Position numbers and translations under genes: made by a program. The notes under the pieces are model-generated. The model was not told where the DNA came from. It made no database searches and saw only the letters and a list, made by a program, of their open reading frames with translations. From Paracoccaceae bacterium (lineage in GTDB: Bacteria > Pseudomonadota > Alphaproteobacteria > Rhodobacterales > Rhodobacteraceae): a DNA stretch of 37,036 bases. The stretch spans positions 1-37,036 of the forward strand of contig SKHK01000162.1 in the NCBI GenBank assembly GCA_007117005.1. Reading direction: 5' to 3'. Of this stretch, positions 7,495 to 16,104 are shown piece by piece (within the stretch, counting starts at the first letter, position 1; the number at the start of each line of letters is the position of its first letter).

Positions 7495-9132
7495 ATGCGG
7501 ATGATCGGTCTGGCGCTGGGGGTGATCCTCGCGCTTTCGGGGCAGGTGGCGGCATCGGGCGCGGCGCTGGTCATCGCCAATGAGCGCCACGCAGACCTGC
7601 GCGACGCCCGCGGGGCGCAGGCGCTTTTGCGACTGGAAGGCCCGCTTGCCGGTGCGGGCTTTGCCGTCGACATCGCCACCGACCTGGCCGCGCCGACCAT
7701 GCGCGCGGCGCTGTCCTCGCTGGCCGAGGCGATCGACCGTGACGGCCATCAAAGGGTGATCGTGGTCTTTGCCGGTTACGCCGTGCATGCCGGCGGCACG
7801 GCCTGGCTGCTGGGCAGCGATGCGCGCGCGCCGGATCTGGCCACCATAGACGATGCCGGGCTGCGGCTGGAAACCGCGCTGGCGGTGGCCGGGCGGCTGC
7901 AGGGCGGTGCGCTGGTGGCGATTGCCGATCACGGCTTTCCCGGCCGTGCACCGGCGGGCCTGTCACCCGGCCTGCCGGCGCAGGTGGACGTGCCGCAGGG
8001 CGTGACGCTGGTCAGCGGCCCGGCCGATCAGCTCGACGCCTTTCTGCGCGGCGCCGCCCGCCCGGGCACGATCCTGCGCACGGCCGCAGCACAGGGCCGG
8101 TCGCTGCGGCTGCAAGGCTTCGACGCGCCCTATCTGCCCTTTCTGCCCGATGGCCACGCCCCCGCGCGCGACGGCGACGACCGCGCCTTTGCCCACGCCC
8201 AGGCGCAAGGGACCGAGGACGCCCTTCGCCGCTATCTGGAGGATTTCCCCGCGGGCGCCCATGCCGAGGCCGCCCGCGCGGCGCTGGCAGCGCTGGAGAT
8301 GACACCCGAACGGGTGGAAGAGGCGCTGGCCTTCAGCCGGGACGAACGCCGCGCGATCCAGCGCGAACTGACCCTTCTGGGCTTTGATCCGCGCGGCATC
8401 GACGGCATCTTCGGCCCCGCGACGCGCGCCGCGCTCACCGCCTGGCAACGCCATAACGCGCACGACGCCACGGGCTTTCTGACCCGCGATCAGGTTTTCC
8501 AGCTTTCCGCCCAGGCCGCCCGGCGCGCCGCGGAACTGGAGGCCGAGGCCCGCGAGCGGCAGGCCGAGCAGGAACGCCGCGACCGCGCGTTCTGGCGCGA
8601 GACGGGCGCGGCGGGCGATGAGCGCGGGTTGCGCCTGTATCTGGAGCGGTTCCCGCAGGGGCTTTTCGCCGCGGTCGCGCGCCAGCGGTTGCAGGAGATC
8701 GAGGACGAGCGCGCCCGCGCCGAGGCGCTGCGTGACCGCGCCGCCTGGGATGCCGCGCGTGCGCTGGATACGGTCGATGCCTATCAGCGCTACCTTCAGG
8801 ACCACCCCGATGGCGCCTTCGCCGATCAGGCCAGCGACCGGATCGACGCGCTGACGGAGGATATCCTGCCCGAGCCGCCCGATCCGCAGATCGAGGCCGC
8901 CCGCGCGCAGGAAGAGGCGCTGATGCTGCCCCGCTTTACCCGGGTCATGGTCCAGCAGCGCCTGGCACAGCAGGGCTATGAGCCCGGCCCCGCTGATGGC
9001 GAATTCGACCGCCGGACGCGAAGGGCAATCCGTCAGTATCAGCGCGACAATGGCCTGCCCGTGACCGGCTATCTGAGCCAGGTCATGCTGGCCCGGCTGA
9101 TGGCCGGCGGGATCCTGCGGCTTCTTGACTGA
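7495..9132 (+). CDS. Exported pseudo-caspase with two peptidoglycan-binding domains
   Basis: A 545-residue protein with a signal peptide (residues 1-21, ending QVAAS). Residues 22-170 follow the caspase/peptidase C14 fold (ALVIANERHADLRDARGA, then VIVVFAGYAVHAGGTAWLLG). The catalytic histidine of the usual FxGHG motif is Tyr95, and the strand that normally ends DACR reads AIADHGF (144-148), so the cysteine is missing too. PG_binding_1 domains lie at about 282-330 (IQRELTLLGFDPRGIDGIFG) and 485-540 (QQRLAQQGYEPGPADGEFD). The stretch between is charged, with an Ala/Glu/Arg-rich possible coiled coil near 345-370 and three repeats of the type YLERFPQG/YLQDHPDG. Likely periplasmic and wall-attached. 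The start at 7495 begins the signal peptide and has a GGGGGG tract upstream; frame-open codons 16 residues earlier look spurious. Confidence 0.82.
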   Translation: MRMIGLALGVILALSGQVAASGAALVIANERHADLRDARGAQALLRLEGPLAGAGFAVDIATDLAAPTMRAALSSLAEAIDRDGHQRVIVVFAGYAVHAGGTAWLLGSDARAPDLATIDDAGLRLETALAVAGRLQGGALVAIADHGFPGRAPAGLSPGLPAQVDVPQGVTLVSGPADQLDAFLRGAARPGTILRTAAAQGRSLRLQGFDAPYLPFLPDGHAPARDGDDRAFAHAQAQGTEDALRRYLEDFPAGAHAEAARAALAALEMTPERVEEALAFSRDERRAIQRELTLLGFDPRGIDGIFGPATRAALTAWQRHNAHDATGFLTRDQVFQLSAQAARRAAELEAEARERQAEQERRDRAFWRETGAAGDERGLRLYLERFPQGLFAAVARQRLQEIEDERARAEALRDRAAWDAARALDTVDAYQRYLQDHPDGAFADQASDRIDALTEDILPEPPDPQIEAARAQEEALMLPRFTRVMVQQRLAQQGYEPGPADGEFDRRTRRAIRQYQRDNGLPVTGYLSQVMLARLMAGGILRLLD

Positions 9133-9156
9133 CGCCGCGCCCCCGGCCTGCGAGCG

Positions 9157-10734
9157 CTATGCAGCCGTCGGGTCGGCGGGGGCCGTGAAGCTGCGGATGG
9201 TCTGGATGGCCCCATCCAGCGCCTTGCCTTCCTCATCCTGCAGCGCGGCCTCGCGCAGGCGGCGGGCCCAGTCGGCGGCATCGTCCCGCCCCTCGACCAG
9301 CGCGATGGCCGCCATCACACGGTCGAATTTCGACAAGCCGCGCGCATGGGTATCGGAATAGCCCTTGACCAGCCGCCTGGTGCGCAGCGTCTCTACCGCC
9401 AAGGCGTAATCGCTGCCCGCCCGGCCCAGCGCGGCGTCCAGCCAGCGGGCCATATGCGCCATCTCGGTCCGGTGGCGCAGATTGCCGCGCCGGCGCTTTC
9501 TCAGCATGCCGATCAGGTAAAGCTGCACGAAACCGCGCAAACCATCGGTGCGCAGCCGCCGCCCCTTGTTCACCAGCCGGTCGAACCGGGCCATGCGCCG
9601 CTCGCTTGCCTCGAACCAGGCGCCCAGCCGGGCGGGGAACAGGCTGACGATCTCGGGCGCGCGGGGGTGCAGATATTCAGTCAGTTGCATGACCTCGCCC
9701 GCGTTCATCTGCTGGCGGATACGGGCGATACGGGCACTGCGCGTTTTCAGATCGGCAACCCGGATCACATCGTCATAGGCCATGGCATTGGCAACGTATT
9801 TCGCGGCCTCGCGGGTCAGGTCATGGCCACGCTCGGCGCTGTCGCGCGCCAGAACGCTTTCAACCCGGTCCAGATACTCCGCGCCATAGGCCAGATCCTG
9901 GAAATCCACCACCTTGCGCAGCCCGGCCAGCGCGATGTCCTGCACCGCCACGGGCAGCGCCTGCACGCGGAAGACCAGCGCCTCCCATTCCGCGACCAGC
10001 GCCTGCGGGCCTGTGACCGTCGGCACGACGGGGCGGGCATGGGCGTCGGGCACACGGGCGGGCTCGACCCCGCGCTCTGCCACCCCGAACCCGGCGTCGA
10101 AGGCGCGCAGACTTGCCTCTACCCCCTTGCCCGAGGCGCGGATCGCCGCCTCATAGGCCGCGCGCGGGAAAGGCAGCACGCCAGAGCCCGCCAGCGCACC
10201 GAAAAGCGAGGCCGAGATCACCGAACCCTGGCTGGTGGCGAGCGTATCCAGATCGGCCATGATCAGCGTTTTCGCGGCGATCTCGGCGGCGGCGCGCACC
10301 TCTTCGGGGTCGGCGATGCCGTCACCCGGCACCATCTTTTCGCTGACCGCCAGCATGCGATGGGTGGAGGCGATCAGGGTAGTGCGATCAGGCGTGACGA
10401 AACCACGCATGATGGCGCGTCCGGCCTCCATCATCTCGGCCGCGATCAGCACATCGACATCCCCGCCGGAAGGGGCAAGCGAAAAGATCGGCGTGGCGCC
10501 ACTGTGGGGCGCCATCTCGATGTAATAGATCGTGGCCCCGGTACGTTGGGCGACCCCGGCGACGGACGTCGCCTGGCAGTCATAGCCATTGCCACGCGCC
10601 AGGGCCTCGATCCAGTTGGTCAGCACACCGCCGCCCTGACCACCGACGGCCATGATGGCCAGCTTGATGATACCGCCCAGGCGTTCATCAGGGGTGCGGG
10701 CGGTCAGCGGGGCAGATGGGGTCTGAACGTTCAT
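9157..10734 (-). CDS. iorB: Indolepyruvate-type 2-oxoacid:ferredoxin oxidoreductase, long beta subunit
   Basis: The 525-residue partner of the IorA-like protein. The N-terminal third is the gamma-type Rossmann domain of 2-oxoacid:ferredoxin oxidoreductases (IMAVGGQGGGVLTNWIEALA, SVAGVAQRTGATIYYIEM, DVLIAAEMMEAGRAI). A long C-terminal region of about 300 residues (beginning near VVDFQDLAYGAEYLDRVESV) is characteristic of the large IorB form common in alphaproteobacteria and is absent from the short archaeal IorB. The start at 10734 is chosen because AGGAGT lies upstream; further in-frame starts at 10752 and 10770 lack one. It follows iorA, separated by a gap holding a double-hairpin repeat. 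In this context the substrate may be isatinate rather than indolepyruvate (inference). Confidence 0.88.
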   Translation of the reverse strand: MNVQTPSAPLTARTPDERLGGIIKLAIMAVGGQGGGVLTNWIEALARGNGYDCQATSVAGVAQRTGATIYYIEMAPHSGATPIFSLAPSGGDVDVLIAAEMMEAGRAIMRGFVTPDRTTLIASTHRMLAVSEKMVPGDGIADPEEVRAAAEIAAKTLIMADLDTLATSQGSVISASLFGALAGSGVLPFPRAAYEAAIRASGKGVEASLRAFDAGFGVAERGVEPARVPDAHARPVVPTVTGPQALVAEWEALVFRVQALPVAVQDIALAGLRKVVDFQDLAYGAEYLDRVESVLARDSAERGHDLTREAAKYVANAMAYDDVIRVADLKTRSARIARIRQQMNAGEVMQLTEYLHPRAPEIVSLFPARLGAWFEASERRMARFDRLVNKGRRLRTDGLRGFVQLYLIGMLRKRRRGNLRHRTEMAHMARWLDAALGRAGSDYALAVETLRTRRLVKGYSDTHARGLSKFDRVMAAIALVEGRDDAADWARRLREAALQDEEGKALDGAIQTIRSFTAPADPTAA

Positions 10735-10763
10735 CGGGCTGACTCCTGACATGTGACGGACGC

Positions 10764-10815
10764 GCACCAAATCCCTTCAGAAAGGGATTTGCAAAAGCCT
10801 TGGCAAGGCTTTTGG
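10764..10815 (-). repeat. Double-hairpin intergenic repeat, copy 1 (iorA-iorB gap)
   Basis: Two adjacent perfect stems: AAATCCCTT/AAGGGATTT (10769-10777 with 10782-10790) and AAAAGCCTT/AAGGCTTTT (10793-10801 with 10805-10813), flanked by GCGCACC. The same element occurs at 16105-16161 on the other strand. Relative to transcription both copies read the AAAAGCC hairpin first. It may act as an mRNA-stabilising or attenuating structure between the two cistrons. Confidence 0.85.
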
Positions 10816-10840
10816 ACCCGGTTCGAGCGGTGCGCGCGGG

Positions 10841-13006
10841 TCATTCCGCGGCCTCCGGCACAGTCTGGTCGGCAAAGCCCAGCCGCCGTGCCTCGCGCCG
10901 GCGCTGCAGCCAGCCGATCACACGGGCCGAGGCCCCCTTTCGCCAGCGCTCGAACCCGCCCGGGTTATGCACCACCCTTGCCTCGTAGAACGAAGGACAC
11001 AGGATCGCCGCATCCGCCACCTCGCCGCAGTTGCCGCAGCCGACGCAGGTATGGTCGATATGCGCGATGGGGTCGTCGCGCAGCGGGTCATCCAGCCGCT
11101 TCAGCCCCAGCGAGGGACAGCCGGACAGCCGGATGCAGGCGTGATCGCCGGTGCAGATATCCTCGTCCACGCCAAAGCGCGGCGCCTCCACCCGCCGGCC
11201 TTCCTTCACCGCCTTGGCCCGCTGCGGCTTTTCGCGCCGCTGGCGGTTCAGCATGCATTCGGACGAGGCGATGATCACCTTCGGCCCCTTGTAGTCGGTC
11301 GTCAGCGCCTCTTCGAACACCTTGCGCATCTGCGGCACGTCATAGGTACGGTCGATCTCGCGCACCCATTCCACGCCCACGCCGCGCACCGCCTTGGCAA
11401 TGGGGTTGTTGGTGGCCTTGCTGGGGTTCGAGGCCCGGCTGGACGGGATGTCCTGCCCGCCGGTCGCCGCCGAATAGAAGTTGTCGACGATCACCGCCAC
11501 CGAATCGGATTTGTTGTAGACCATGTTGCCGATCGAGGACGACAGCCCGTTATGCCAGAACCCGCCATCCCCCAGGATGGAGATCGCCCGCCGCGCACCG
11601 CCACCGTCAAACGCCGCGTTCGAGGCCGGGCCGAGGCCATAGCCCATGGTCTGTCCACCGACCTCGAACGGGGGCAGGGCGGCAAAGAGGTGGCAGCCGA
11701 TATCGCCCGAGATCTGATGCTGGCCCAGGTCCTGCTGCACCAGTTTCAGCGCCGCAAAGATGGGCCGTTCCGGGCAGCCGGTGCAGAAGCCAGGGGGGCG
11801 GATCGGCACGGTTTTCGACAGGTCGGGGATTTCCGGCGCGGGCTCGTTGGGGGCCAGAACCTGACCGGGCAGCAGATCCGGCGCGGCCTGGCGCAGGAAG
11901 CTCTCGATCGAGGCGTGCATCACCTGACCGGTATATTCGCCGGCCATGGGGAAGATGTCCTTGCCATGCAGTGCCGCCGGCGCCTTGGCGCGGTACAGAT
12001 AGGTAGCAAGCTGCTGTTCGATGAATTCGGGCTGGCCCTCTTCCACCACCAGCACCGCGTCCTTGCCGTCGCAGAACTCCAGGAATTCCGATGCCACCAG
12101 CGGATAGGTCACGTTCAGCACATAAAGCGGCACCTCGGTCTGGCCGTGGATATCGGCCAGACCCAGCCGCTGCAGGGCACGGATGACGCCGTTGTACATG
12201 CCCCCCTGCACCACGATGCCGACGCGGGCCCGGTCCGGCCCGAAGACCTCGTTCAACCCGTGTTCGCGGATGTACTTCTCGGCCGCCGGCCAGCGGTTCT
12301 TAACCTTGTCCTGTTCGTGCTGGTAGGACATCGGCGGCAGCACCACGCGGCTGAAATCCTTGCGCGGCTCGGACAGCGCGTCGCGCACGGTCAGCGGCGG
12401 GCGCTGGTTGTCGCGCGTGGCGAACTGCCCGGTGACATGGCAGCCGCGGATGCGCACCATCATCATCACCGGCGTGTTCGAGGCCTCGGACAGCGCGAAA
12501 CCGTCGCCCACGGCCTTGACGATGGAGGGCAGGTTCGGCCGCGGGTCCAGCAGCCAGAACTGCGATTTCATGGCAAATGCGTGGCTCCGCTCCTGCATGA
12601 TGGAGGAGCCTTCGCCATAATCCTCGCCCACGATGATCAGCGCGCCGCCGGTGACGCCGGATGACGCCAGATTGGCCAGCGCATCGGATGCCACATTGAC
12701 GCCCACCGCGCCCTTGAAGGTCACCGCGCCGCGGATGGGGTAATGCACGGACGCCGCCAGCATCGCCGCCGCCGCGGCCTCTGACGCGTTGGCCTCATAG
12801 CGCACGCCCAACTCGCCCAGCAGGTCCTGGGCATCGGCCAGCACATCCATCAGATGGCTGATCGGAGCCCCCTGGTAGCCACCGACATAGCCCACCCCGT
12901 TTTCCAACAGCGCCTTGGTCAGGGCCAGAATACCCTCGCCGGTGAAGGTGTCGCCCTCGCCTTTGCGCAGATGCTCTACCTCTGCCTTGAAGGAACGCTC
13001 TGCCAT
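10841..13006 (-). CDS. iorA: Indolepyruvate-type 2-oxoacid:ferredoxin oxidoreductase, alpha subunit
   Basis: A 721-residue thiamine-diphosphate and iron-sulfur enzyme subunit that oxidatively decarboxylates aryl 2-oxoacids to acyl-CoA with reduction of ferredoxin. It contains the pyrimidine-binding domain (TGEGILALTKALLE, GYQGAPISHLMDVLAD), the C-terminal ThDP site (GDGGFWHNG followed about 20 residues later by VIVDN) and two ferredoxin-type motifs near the end (CTGDHACIRLSGCP and CVGCGNCGEVADAAILCP). The start at 13006 (MAERSF) has GAGGTG upstream; an ATG 11 codons earlier is less likely. It follows the MarR gene by 124 bases on the same strand. Context suggests isatinate (2-aminophenylglyoxylate) as a possible substrate; aromatic amino acid catabolism is the default alternative. 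Confidence 0.9.
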   Translation of the reverse strand: MAERSFKAEVEHLRKGEGDTFTGEGILALTKALLENGVGYVGGYQGAPISHLMDVLADAQDLLGELGVRYEANASEAAAAAMLAASVHYPIRGAVTFKGAVGVNVASDALANLASSGVTGGALIIVGEDYGEGSSIMQERSHAFAMKSQFWLLDPRPNLPSIVKAVGDGFALSEASNTPVMMMVRIRGCHVTGQFATRDNQRPPLTVRDALSEPRKDFSRVVLPPMSYQHEQDKVKNRWPAAEKYIREHGLNEVFGPDRARVGIVVQGGMYNGVIRALQRLGLADIHGQTEVPLYVLNVTYPLVASEFLEFCDGKDAVLVVEEGQPEFIEQQLATYLYRAKAPAALHGKDIFPMAGEYTGQVMHASIESFLRQAAPDLLPGQVLAPNEPAPEIPDLSKTVPIRPPGFCTGCPERPIFAALKLVQQDLGQHQISGDIGCHLFAALPPFEVGGQTMGYGLGPASNAAFDGGGARRAISILGDGGFWHNGLSSSIGNMVYNKSDSVAVIVDNFYSAATGGQDIPSSRASNPSKATNNPIAKAVRGVGVEWVREIDRTYDVPQMRKVFEEALTTDYKGPKVIIASSECMLNRQRREKPQRAKAVKEGRRVEAPRFGVDEDICTGDHACIRLSGCPSLGLKRLDDPLRDDPIAHIDHTCVGCGNCGEVADAAILCPSFYEARVVHNPGGFERWRKGASARVIGWLQRRREARRLGFADQTVPEAAE

Positions 13007-13092
13007 ATCAGCACCTCTTTGCGCAGGGTTCCGTGACACCCATGGCCACGGGAGGTTGTCTTCTTGTCATGTGCAGAGTGCCAAGAAATGCA

Positions 13093-13102
13093 TGCGTTTG
13101 CA
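13093..13102. promoter_or_regulatory. Candidate MarR operator upstream of iorA
   Basis: TGCGTTTGCA is an inverted repeat (TGC-GTTT-GCA) 87 bases upstream of the iorA start. It shares the core TG-YG-TTTGCA with the site at 13668-13679 upstream of the MarR gene itself, so the regulator may bind both. Confidence 0.38.
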
Positions 13103-13130
13103 AGTATGACTGTGTTGCCGGGGCAATGCC

Positions 13131-13622
13131 TTACGGGCCTGCAAGACTGTCTTCGGGCTCTGCGTCCAGCGGATTGCCCGGCAGCGCCGCCAGCAGACCG
13201 ACCAACATCGGTTTGAGCGCAGCGCGCTGCTCGGGCGGCAGGCTGCCCAGAACCTGCGCCTCTTGCTCGCGCGCAAGGCGCATCAGCGGCGCCAGCATGG
13301 CACGCCCCTGCGCGCTGAGATACACCCGCACCCGGCGCCGATCCCGCGAATCGCCCCGCCGTTCGAGCATTCCTCGCTCTTCCATCCGCTCCACCACCCG
13401 GGTCATCGCGCTTTGCTCCATCAGCGCCAACGCAGCCAGGCGCGTCAGCATCTGCCCGTCGCTATCGTGCAGACAGGCCAGAACCCGCCATTCCGGCACC
13501 CGCAGCCCGTGCTGACGAACGATGGCATGAAAACCGGCACTGGCCGAGGCGCTGGCCGCAGCCAACAGGAAAAGCAGGTAATCCTGCAGGAAAGCACCCT
13601 TGCGGGCGGGAATATCATCCAT
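13131..13622 (-). CDS. iadR: MarR-family transcriptional regulator, IadR-like by context
   Basis: A 163-residue dimeric winged-helix repressor. The helix-turn-helix is clear (LTRLAALALMEQSAMTRVVERMEERGMLER), followed by the wing with the DxRxxR motif (GDSRDRRRVRVYLSAQGRAML). Typical MarR helices flank it. The gene lies head to head with the Rieske reductase gene and upstream of iorA on the same strand. In Variovorax a MarR protein (IadR) controls the auxin-degrading iad genes and is released by indole-3-acetate, and iac loci also use a MarR regulator; the symbol here rests on that arrangement, not on sequence comparison. The start has AAGGG about seven bases upstream. Confidence 0.72.
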   Translation of the reverse strand: MDDIPARKGAFLQDYLLFLLAAASASASAGFHAIVRQHGLRVPEWRVLACLHDSDGQMLTRLAALALMEQSAMTRVVERMEERGMLERRGDSRDRRRVRVYLSAQGRAMLAPLMRLAREQEAQVLGSLPPEQRAALKPMLVGLLAALPGNPLDAEPEDSLAGP

Positions 13623-13659
13623 GACCGACCCTTTGCAGCATCACGCACAAACCACGCCC

Positions 13660-13686
13660 GATATATTTGTGTTTGCACATAATCAA
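13660..13686 (-). promoter_or_regulatory. Candidate MarR-gene promoter with internal operator
   Basis: Read on the minus strand, TTGATT (13681-13686) and TATATC (13660-13665) could be -35 and -10 boxes with a short 15-base spacer. Between them lies the perfect inverted repeat TGTG-TTTG-CACA (13668-13679), well placed for autorepression. Confidence 0.4.
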
Positions 13687-13698
13687 CCCGACAGGCGC

Positions 13699-13727
13699 TT
13701 GACAGGTTTTATATGATATTTCATACA
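13699..13727 (+). promoter_or_regulatory. Candidate promoter/operator of the Rieske oxygenase operon
   Basis: A consensus TTGACA (13699-13704) is followed after 17 bases by a poor -10 (CATACA, 13722-13727). The inverted repeat TATGA-TATT-TCATA (13712-13725) covers the spacer and -10, a usual position for a repressor. Its sequence differs from the TGTG-TTTG-CACA site, so a shared regulator is not certain. Confidence 0.5.
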
Positions 13728-13756
13728 TAGAGCCATGACCAGTGGAGAGATGCGGC

Positions 13757-14722
13757 GTGCCCGATGATCTGACCCGGATGACCCTGCAGGTGAAAAGGGC
13801 CGAGGCGGCAGCCGACCGCGTGCTGGCGCTGTCGCTTGAACCGGCGTGGGGCCACCTCCCGGCCTATCAGCCCGGCGCGCATGTCGAGGTTTCTTTGCCC
13901 GATGGCACCACCCGCGCCTATTCGCTGATCGACTGGGAGGGTGATGCCGACGCACCGGCGGCCTATCACCTGGGCGTGCTGCTGGAGGCAGACAGCACGG
14001 GCGGTTCTGCCCATATGCACACGCTGAAAACCGGCGACCAGGTCAGCATCGGCGCGCCGAAGAACAGCTTCGCCCTGAACGATGGCAATGCGCCCGCCCT
14101 GCTGATCGCCGGCGGCATCGGGGTCACGCCGCTGATCTCCATGGCAGCGGCACTGCAGGCCAAGGGCGCAGCCTATCGCTTCATTTATGCCGCGCGCAGT
14201 CCCGCGGCGATGGCATTTCGCGGCGAGTTGGAAGCCCGCCACGGCAAAGCACTGGTGCTACATTTCGACGATCAGGCCGGCGGCCCGCCGGACCTGGCCA
14301 CCCTGATGCAGGATGCCGCGCCGGGCACGCATCTCTATGTCTGCGGCCCCCGCCCGATGATCGAGTCGGCGCGCGAGGCGGCGCTGGGCGCCGGCTTTCC
14401 CGCCGACCGCATCCATTTCGAACTCTTCGAGAAGACCGCGCCGCGGGAGGGCGATCAGCCCTTCGAGGTCGAAGTCGCCTCGACCGGTCAGGTTTTCACC
14501 ATCCCGCCGGGCAAATCCATCATCGAGGTTCTGGAGGCCGAAGGCATCGATCTGATGTATGATTGCCAGCGTGGCGACTGCGGCATCTGCCAGACAGAGG
14601 TGCTGGAGGGCGAGCCCGATCACCGCGATGTCGTGCTCAGCCAGGCCGAGCGGGACGGAGGCAAGATGATGCAGATCTGTGTAAGCCGGGCGAAATCGGC
14701 ACGGCTGAAGCTGGACCTCTGA
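13757..14722 (+). CDS. iadC: Rieske oxygenase reductase, FMN-type (phthalate dioxygenase reductase family)
   Basis: A 321-residue electron-transfer protein passing electrons from NAD(P)H to the Rieske oxygenase. Domain order is flavin binding (RAYSLI, residues 53-58), pyridine nucleotide binding (LIAGGIGVTPLISM, 116-129, and YVCGPRPMI, 194-202), then a C-terminal plant-type [2Fe-2S] domain with Cys270, 275, 278 and 308. This order defines the class IA FMN reductases, as reported for IadC of Variovorax. The start is taken as GTG 13757, seven bases after GGAGAG; a GTG at 13742 would add five residues but has no ribosome site. The gene starts the plus-strand operon, 18 bases before the alpha subunit gene. 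Confidence 0.87.
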   Translation: MPDDLTRMTLQVKRAEAAADRVLALSLEPAWGHLPAYQPGAHVEVSLPDGTTRAYSLIDWEGDADAPAAYHLGVLLEADSTGGSAHMHTLKTGDQVSIGAPKNSFALNDGNAPALLIAGGIGVTPLISMAAALQAKGAAYRFIYAARSPAAMAFRGELEARHGKALVLHFDDQAGGPPDLATLMQDAAPGTHLYVCGPRPMIESAREAALGAGFPADRIHFELFEKTAPREGDQPFEVEVASTGQVFTIPPGKSIIEVLEAEGIDLMYDCQRGDCGICQTEVLEGEPDHRDVVLSQAERDGGKMMQICVSRAKSARLKLDL

Positions 14723-14740
14723 GAACAGGGAGGGAAGACC

Positions 14741-16093
14741 ATGAACTACCCCGAGACGCGCGCGGCGATGTCCGCCCTGGTGCAGCCCCGGCAGGTGCAC
14801 AAGGACCTGTATGTCTCGCCCTCGATCTACCGGCTGGAATGCAAGCACCTGTTCTCCAACTGCTGGCTTTACGTGGGCCATGACAGCCAGGTGCCGAAAA
14901 AGGGCGACTATTACACCACGCAACTGGCCGATCAGCCGGTGATCATGGTGCGCCACACCGATGACCAGGTGCATGTTCTATACAACCGCTGCCCGCACAA
15001 GGGCACCAAGATCGCCATCGACCGCACCGGCAATACCGGCAAGTTCTTCCGCTGCCCCTATCACGCCTGGAGCTTCAAGACCGATGGCTGTCTGCTCGCG
15101 ATCCCGCTGAAGAAGGGTTACGAGGGCACCGGGCTGGAAGAGGCCGAGGCCGCGCGCGGCATGACCCCGGTGGGGGCGGTGCACAACTGTCGGGGCTTCA
15201 TCTTTGCCCGCATGGCGCCCGAGGGGGTTTCCTTCGAAGCGTTCTTCGGCGGCTCGCTGTCATCGCTCGACAACATGGTCGACCGCGCGCCGGCCCTGCG
15301 GCTGGAGGTCGTGGGCGCGCCGCTGCGCTACATGCACAAATGCAACTGGAAGATGCTGGTCGAAAACCAGACCGACACCTGCCACCCTATGGTTGCGCAT
15401 GAATCCAGCGCCGGGACGGCTGTGAAGATATGGGAGGGGATGGAAAAGCCCGAAGGCACCCCCACCCCCCCGGCGATGGAAATCATCGCACCCTTCATGT
15501 CGCCCTACGAATTCTTCGAGAACATGGGCATCCGCACCTGGCCCAACGGCCACGGCCACACCGGCGTGCACCATTCCATTCATTCGAAGTATTCCGAAAT
15601 ACCAGGCTATATGGACGCCCTGATCGCCACGCATGGCGAGGAGAAGGCCAAAGCGGTGCTGGCCGAGAACCGCCACAACACCGTTTACTTCCCCACCATC
15701 ATGATCAAGGGGCCGATCCAGCAGTTGCGTAACTTCATCCCGCTGGGTCCGGACCGGACACTGGTGGAAAGCTGGATCTTCCGCCTGGTGGGGGCGCCGG
15801 ACGAATTGCTGGCGCGCACGGCGATGTACAACCGGATGATCAACGCGCCGACCTCGATGGTGGGGCATGACGATCTGGAGATGTACGAGCGCGCGCAGGA
15901 GGGGCTGGCCACGCAGGGCGCCGACTGGGTCAATGTGCAGCGGCTTTACGAAGAGGGTGAAGACCTGGAGCAGGAGGCGGTGCTCAACGGCACCACCGAA
16001 CGGCAGATGCGCAACCAGTTCCATGCCTGGCTGAAATTCATGACGATGACGATGCCGGAACGGGCAGCGCAACAGCGGGAAGACGCAGAGTGA
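14741..16093 (+). CDS. iadD: Rieske non-haem iron aromatic oxygenase, alpha subunit
   Basis: The 450-residue catalytic subunit. The Rieske cluster ligands are Cys84/His86 (NRCPHKG) and Cys105/His108 (RCPYHAW). The mononuclear iron site shows Asp212, His215 and His220 in ENQTDTCHPMVAH, with the bridging aspartate in place for electron transfer between subunits. Length and features fit alpha subunits of two-subunit ring-hydroxylating oxygenases. A strong ribosome site (GGGAGGGAAG) precedes the start. With the MarR gene, FMN-type reductase and beta subunit it reproduces the core of the iad locus, in which IadDE converts indole-3-acetate to 2-oxindole-3-acetate; substrate is inferred. Anthranilate-, salicylate- or IacC-like oxygenases are alternatives. 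Confidence 0.85.
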   Translation: MNYPETRAAMSALVQPRQVHKDLYVSPSIYRLECKHLFSNCWLYVGHDSQVPKKGDYYTTQLADQPVIMVRHTDDQVHVLYNRCPHKGTKIAIDRTGNTGKFFRCPYHAWSFKTDGCLLAIPLKKGYEGTGLEEAEAARGMTPVGAVHNCRGFIFARMAPEGVSFEAFFGGSLSSLDNMVDRAPALRLEVVGAPLRYMHKCNWKMLVENQTDTCHPMVAHESSAGTAVKIWEGMEKPEGTPTPPAMEIIAPFMSPYEFFENMGIRTWPNGHGHTGVHHSIHSKYSEIPGYMDALIATHGEEKAKAVLAENRHNTVYFPTIMIKGPIQQLRNFIPLGPDRTLVESWIFRLVGAPDELLARTAMYNRMINAPTSMVGHDDLEMYERAQEGLATQGADWVNVQRLYEEGEDLEQEAVLNGTTERQMRNQFHAWLKFMTMTMPERAAQQREDAE

Positions 16094-16104
16094 CCCGGGA
16101 ACCT

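Noticed and set aside
10764-10815. CRISPR repeat or insertion-sequence end
   Set aside because: Only one unit per site, no spacers, no transposase and no target duplication.
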